Assembly: GCF_018494085.1 (NCBI RefSeq)
Contig: NZ_JABBFP010000004.1
Location: 186,001 to 250,000 of the forward strand
From: Rosenbergiella collisarenosi
GTDB taxonomy: Bacteria; Pseudomonadota; Gammaproteobacteria; Enterobacterales; Enterobacteriaceae
Reading direction: 5' to 3'
Length of the DNA stretch: 64,000 nt
This document shows positions 61,496-64,000 of the stretch, in pieces. The notes under the pieces were generated by a model that did no database searches, was not told the origin of the DNA, and was given only the letters and a program-made list of their open reading frames with translations. Position 1 is the first letter of the stretch, and each line of letters starts with the position of its first letter. Both the position numbers and the translations under genes were made by a program.

Positions 61496-63700
61496 ATGAA
61501 AAATAAAAATAATGTTGTACCGTCGCTAAAAGTATTGAGCCAAGTGACGCTTTTCACAGGTTTGTACGGCATGATCGGCACTGGACAAGCAGCCGAAAAC
61601 GCAACTCCGGTTAAAGACAGTAACAACATTGTAGTGTCAGCGAGTGCCCTACCTTCGTTGTACGCCCCTGAAAAACTTTCGGGGACGAAATTCACCTCCC
61701 CCATCGCCGATACCACCCGTACCGTGCAGGTGGTACCACAAAAAGTACTCCATGAGCAGCAAGCCAACACGCTTAGCGATGCTCTGAAAAACTCTCCTGG
61801 GGTCGGCGCATTCTTCTCGGGCGAGAACGGCTCTAGTAATATGGGCGATGCAATCATGATGCGCGGCATCGATACGTCGAACAGTATTTATGTCGACGGC
61901 GTCCGCGATATTGGGAGTATTACCCGCGATACCTTTAACACCAAAAATATTGAAATCATTAAAGGGCCATCTGGTTCCGATTATGGCAGAACCGCTCCCT
62001 CTGGCTCGATCAACATGGAAAGTAAGCAACCCGAGCTTTATACCGGTGTCGATGCTTCAGTGGGGTATGGTAGCGCCTCTGAACGCCGAGGGACTCTGGA
62101 CTATAACCAGATGCTCAACGATACGACCGCGATGCGTATTAACGTGATGGGAGATAAGGGTAATACTAAAGGTCGCAACGATGTCGACCATGAGAAATAC
62201 GGTATTGCTCCCTCATTAGCCTTCGGATTAGGCACCTCGACCCGCCTTTATCTCGATTACCTTCATGTCCAGCAGGACAGTACCCCGGATGGCGGTGTCT
62301 ATACCGTTGGCTTACCGGGATATAGCAGCACCAATGCGTTATTAAATAATGCGTCACCCGTTTCTCGTAAAACGTTTTACGGCACCGATTCAGATTACGA
62401 ACACGATGTGCAGGATACCTTTACCTCGCGCTTCGAACACGATTTTAACGATAACCTGACGCTAACCAACACAACACGCTGGTCGGAAATTCGCCAGTCA
62501 TATCTTCTATCCGCCGTGATGGGACGCTCACTGACCAGGCAGAACGGTGAGGTATACGGCACCCGGTCGATGAACGCCAGCGATACCGTCAATAAGATCC
62601 TGACCAACCAGACTAACTTGACGGCAAAATTCTCTACCTTAGGCGTCGCCCATACGGTGAGTACCGGTGTGGAACTGACACAAGAGAATTACAACAGTTA
62701 TCCTTATGCATTTGCCTCGAACAGTGTCAATCTCCTGCACCCGTCCACAGACATTACCGTCTCGCCGACCGCCGCTTATGCCGCACGGGGACGTACCAAT
62801 ACCCTAGGGGTCTATGCCTTTGACACGCTTGCGTTAACTGACCGCCTGTCGCTAAATGGGGGTGTACGGGTCGATAGCTACCAAACCCACTACATCGCGG
62901 ACAGTGCGACAGGGCACAGTAATTTAAAACAATCGGATAATTTAGTTAACTGGAAGGCGGGTGTCCTCTACCATCTTACGGATAATGGTAACGTCTATGC
63001 GAACTACGGGGTCTCTCAGCAACCTCCCGGTGGTGTCGATTTTAAACTGACGAATGACACCACGGACCGTACTTCACGCGGCGGCGAAAATATTAATTTT
63101 ACGCCTGAAAAAGCCCAAACGACGGAGATCGGCACGAAGTGGTCGCTATTTAATAAGAAAATGCTGCTTAGTGCGGCCGTATTCAGAACCAATCTTAAGA
63201 ACGATGCGGAACTGGACAGTACCACTAATGAGTATGTGCAGAATGGATCGAAAAGGGTCGAAGGTTATGAATTAAGTGCTGCCGGGGATATCACCGATAA
63301 CCTACACCTGATGGCTGGTTACGCCCAACAAAACACGCGTACCGACAAAACCAGTAGTACCAGCGATGGGTCGACCGCGATCCCCTTTACCCCGAAACAC
63401 TCGTTTACCTCGTGGGCAACTTGGGATGTCGTGGATAACGTTACCGTCGGGATCGGCGCTCGTTATGTGGGTACGATGCACAAGATTAAAGACAGTGCAT
63501 CAGGTACACCGTCTTCGGTCGGCCACTACTGGGTTGCGGACTCCATGGCGGCATGGCGGATTAACCCTACGGTTGATCTACAGCTGAATGTCTATAACCT
63601 GACTAATAAGAAGTATATCGCCGCGCTCAACCGCAGTGGTTATCGCTATACGCCGGGTTCACCACGGACTTGGATGTTAACGGCTAACGTTCATTTCTAA
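61496..63700 (+). CDS. fiu: catecholate siderophore receptor Fiu
   Basis: A 734-aa TonB-dependent receptor following E. coli Fiu along its length. Signal peptide to about residue 32 (GTGQA/A); NIVVSASALPSLYAPEKLSGTKFTSPIADTTRTVQVVPQKVL; the plug motif GDAIMMRGIDTSNSIYVDGVRDIGSITRDTFNTKNIEIIKGPSGSDYGR; barrel end YRYTPGSPRTWMLTANVHF with terminal Phe. Fiu takes up monomeric catechols such as dihydroxybenzoylserine. The Fur box upstream fits iron control. No piuC-type dioxygenase gene follows, unlike E. coli. Confidence 0.92.
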   Translation: MKNKNNVVPSLKVLSQVTLFTGLYGMIGTGQAAENATPVKDSNNIVVSASALPSLYAPEKLSGTKFTSPIADTTRTVQVVPQKVLHEQQANTLSDALKNSPGVGAFFSGENGSSNMGDAIMMRGIDTSNSIYVDGVRDIGSITRDTFNTKNIEIIKGPSGSDYGRTAPSGSINMESKQPELYTGVDASVGYGSASERRGTLDYNQMLNDTTAMRINVMGDKGNTKGRNDVDHEKYGIAPSLAFGLGTSTRLYLDYLHVQQDSTPDGGVYTVGLPGYSSTNALLNNASPVSRKTFYGTDSDYEHDVQDTFTSRFEHDFNDNLTLTNTTRWSEIRQSYLLSAVMGRSLTRQNGEVYGTRSMNASDTVNKILTNQTNLTAKFSTLGVAHTVSTGVELTQENYNSYPYAFASNSVNLLHPSTDITVSPTAAYAARGRTNTLGVYAFDTLALTDRLSLNGGVRVDSYQTHYIADSATGHSNLKQSDNLVNWKAGVLYHLTDNGNVYANYGVSQQPPGGVDFKLTNDTTDRTSRGGENINFTPEKAQTTEIGTKWSLFNKKMLLSAAVFRTNLKNDAELDSTTNEYVQNGSKRVEGYELSAAGDITDNLHLMAGYAQQNTRTDKTSSTSDGSTAIPFTPKHSFTSWATWDVVDNVTVGIGARYVGTMHKIKDSASGTPSSVGHYWVADSMAAWRINPTVDLQLNVYNLTNKKYIAALNRSGYRYTPGSPRTWMLTANVHF

Positions 63701-63719
63701 CCACTCTCTGTATGACGCC

Positions 63720-64000
63720 TCACTCAGCTGGGGCGTCATCTATCTCTTCCTGTGCTATCAAGATAATCATCTTTGTCCCTGACTCAGGCGAGAGTTGCCA
63801 TGTCGTTTGTTGAAATTGACATCGTCCCTGTTGTGGATGGTTAAACTCTCGCTTCCCCCCTTCTCGCAGAACGACATGGTAATTCGCCCACCAGGTTGCA
63901 AATTCCTCACTCTTCTCTTGCAGAGCATCGACCGTCGCTTTTAACGGCGCATGGCTATCGAGGTGGATCGATTCTGCGCGTAATTCTGCCACGATACGTT
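63720..64000 (-). CDS. Xre-family regulator with MmyB-like C-terminal domain (C-terminal part)
   Basis: The frame stays open to the right edge, so only the last 93 codons are seen. The sequence IVAELRAESIHLDSHAPLKATVDALQEKSEEFATWWANYHVVLREGGKREFNHPQQGRCQFQQTTWQL is the C-terminal half of the MmyB-type ligand-binding domain that follows an Xre HTH in these regulators (pattern F..LW..H.V....G.K.F.HP..G). The HTH is outside the window. It is convergent with fiu. Confidence 0.8.
   Translation of the reverse strand, partial: RIVAELRAESIHLDSHAPLKATVDALQEKSEEFATWWANYHVVLREGGKREFNHPQQGRCQFQQTTWQLSPESGTKMIILIAQEEIDDAPAE

Noticed and set aside
1-64000. CRISPR arrays, rRNA genes, replication origins
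   Set aside because: No regularly spaced short repeats, no rRNA-like sequence and no DnaA-box cluster were noticed on reading the window.

Overview
This window looks like a chromosomal segment of a yellow-pigmented Enterobacterales species, most likely Erwiniaceae (Pantoea/Erwinia/Tatumella/Rosenbergiella relatives). The basis is a complete crtE-X-Y-I-B operon with a convergent crtZ, together with enterobacterial versions of ytfJ, lldP/lldD, gsiABCD, lpxP, cbl, hmuRSTUV, fiu and the minor isoleucine tRNA ileX. Species assignment is inference from gene content only.

Layout. 0-3.7 kb: a polar amino-acid ABC importer (cut by the window start), a LysR regulator divergent from a DoxX gene, and a VOC protein. 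3.9-10.8 kb: zeaxanthin glucoside biosynthesis, with a pentapeptide-repeat gene tucked behind crtZ. 10.9-16.5 kb: ytfJ, an MFS transporter, lactate permease, an acetyltransferase and lactate dehydrogenase. 16.6-21.9 kb: an operon whose content matches the Bacillus yxeK-yxeQ set (flavin monooxygenase, MmgE/PrpD protein, amino-acid ABC importer), known for S-(2-succino)cysteine breakdown. 22-29.75 kb: an AT-richer accessory region. It holds an HNH nuclease/methyltransferase pair, an IS3-type relic, a DUF1311 relic, a DUF1493/membrane-protein pair, and a collapsed P2-like prophage (L-S fusion, a 256-aa membrane cargo gene, V, W, J-T fusion, D, and an apparently intact ogr) ending beside tRNA ileX. 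30-36.8 kb: a gamma-glutamylcyclotransferase-like gene, a deaminated-glutathione-amidase-like nitrilase, and the glutathione importer gsiABCD. 37-40.9 kb: HicAB, a small secreted protein, GNAT, lpxP and YceI. 40.9-49.2 kb: a second S-substituted-cysteine type locus (two binding proteins, permease, ATPase, GNAT, two luciferase-like monooxygenases, a Cys-rich mini-ORF, a cupin) next to cbl, the sulfur-starvation regulator. 49.3-51.5 kb: a GH3 glycosidase. 51.6-53.2 kb: a tripartite HipBST toxin-antitoxin locus. 53.3-63.7 kb: a phage-like fragment, a small acidic ORF, haem uptake hmuRSTUV, a metallophosphoesterase and the Fiu-like catecholate receptor, with Fur-box-like sites. The window ends in an MmyB-type regulator.

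How it fits together. The strongest theme is low-molecular-weight thiol salvage: two paralogous importer/monooxygenase operons for modified cysteines, glutathione import plus enzymes of the glutathione cycle, and Cbl. A 38-codon ORF ending in a cluster of Cys codons, translationally coupled inside the second operon, could be a cysteine-sensing element. The second theme is toxin-antitoxin and defence-like cargo: HipBST and HicAB, each with visible paired operators, the HNH/methyltransferase pair, and the prophage cargo gene. All functional statements are from sequence reading and family knowledge; no searches were run.
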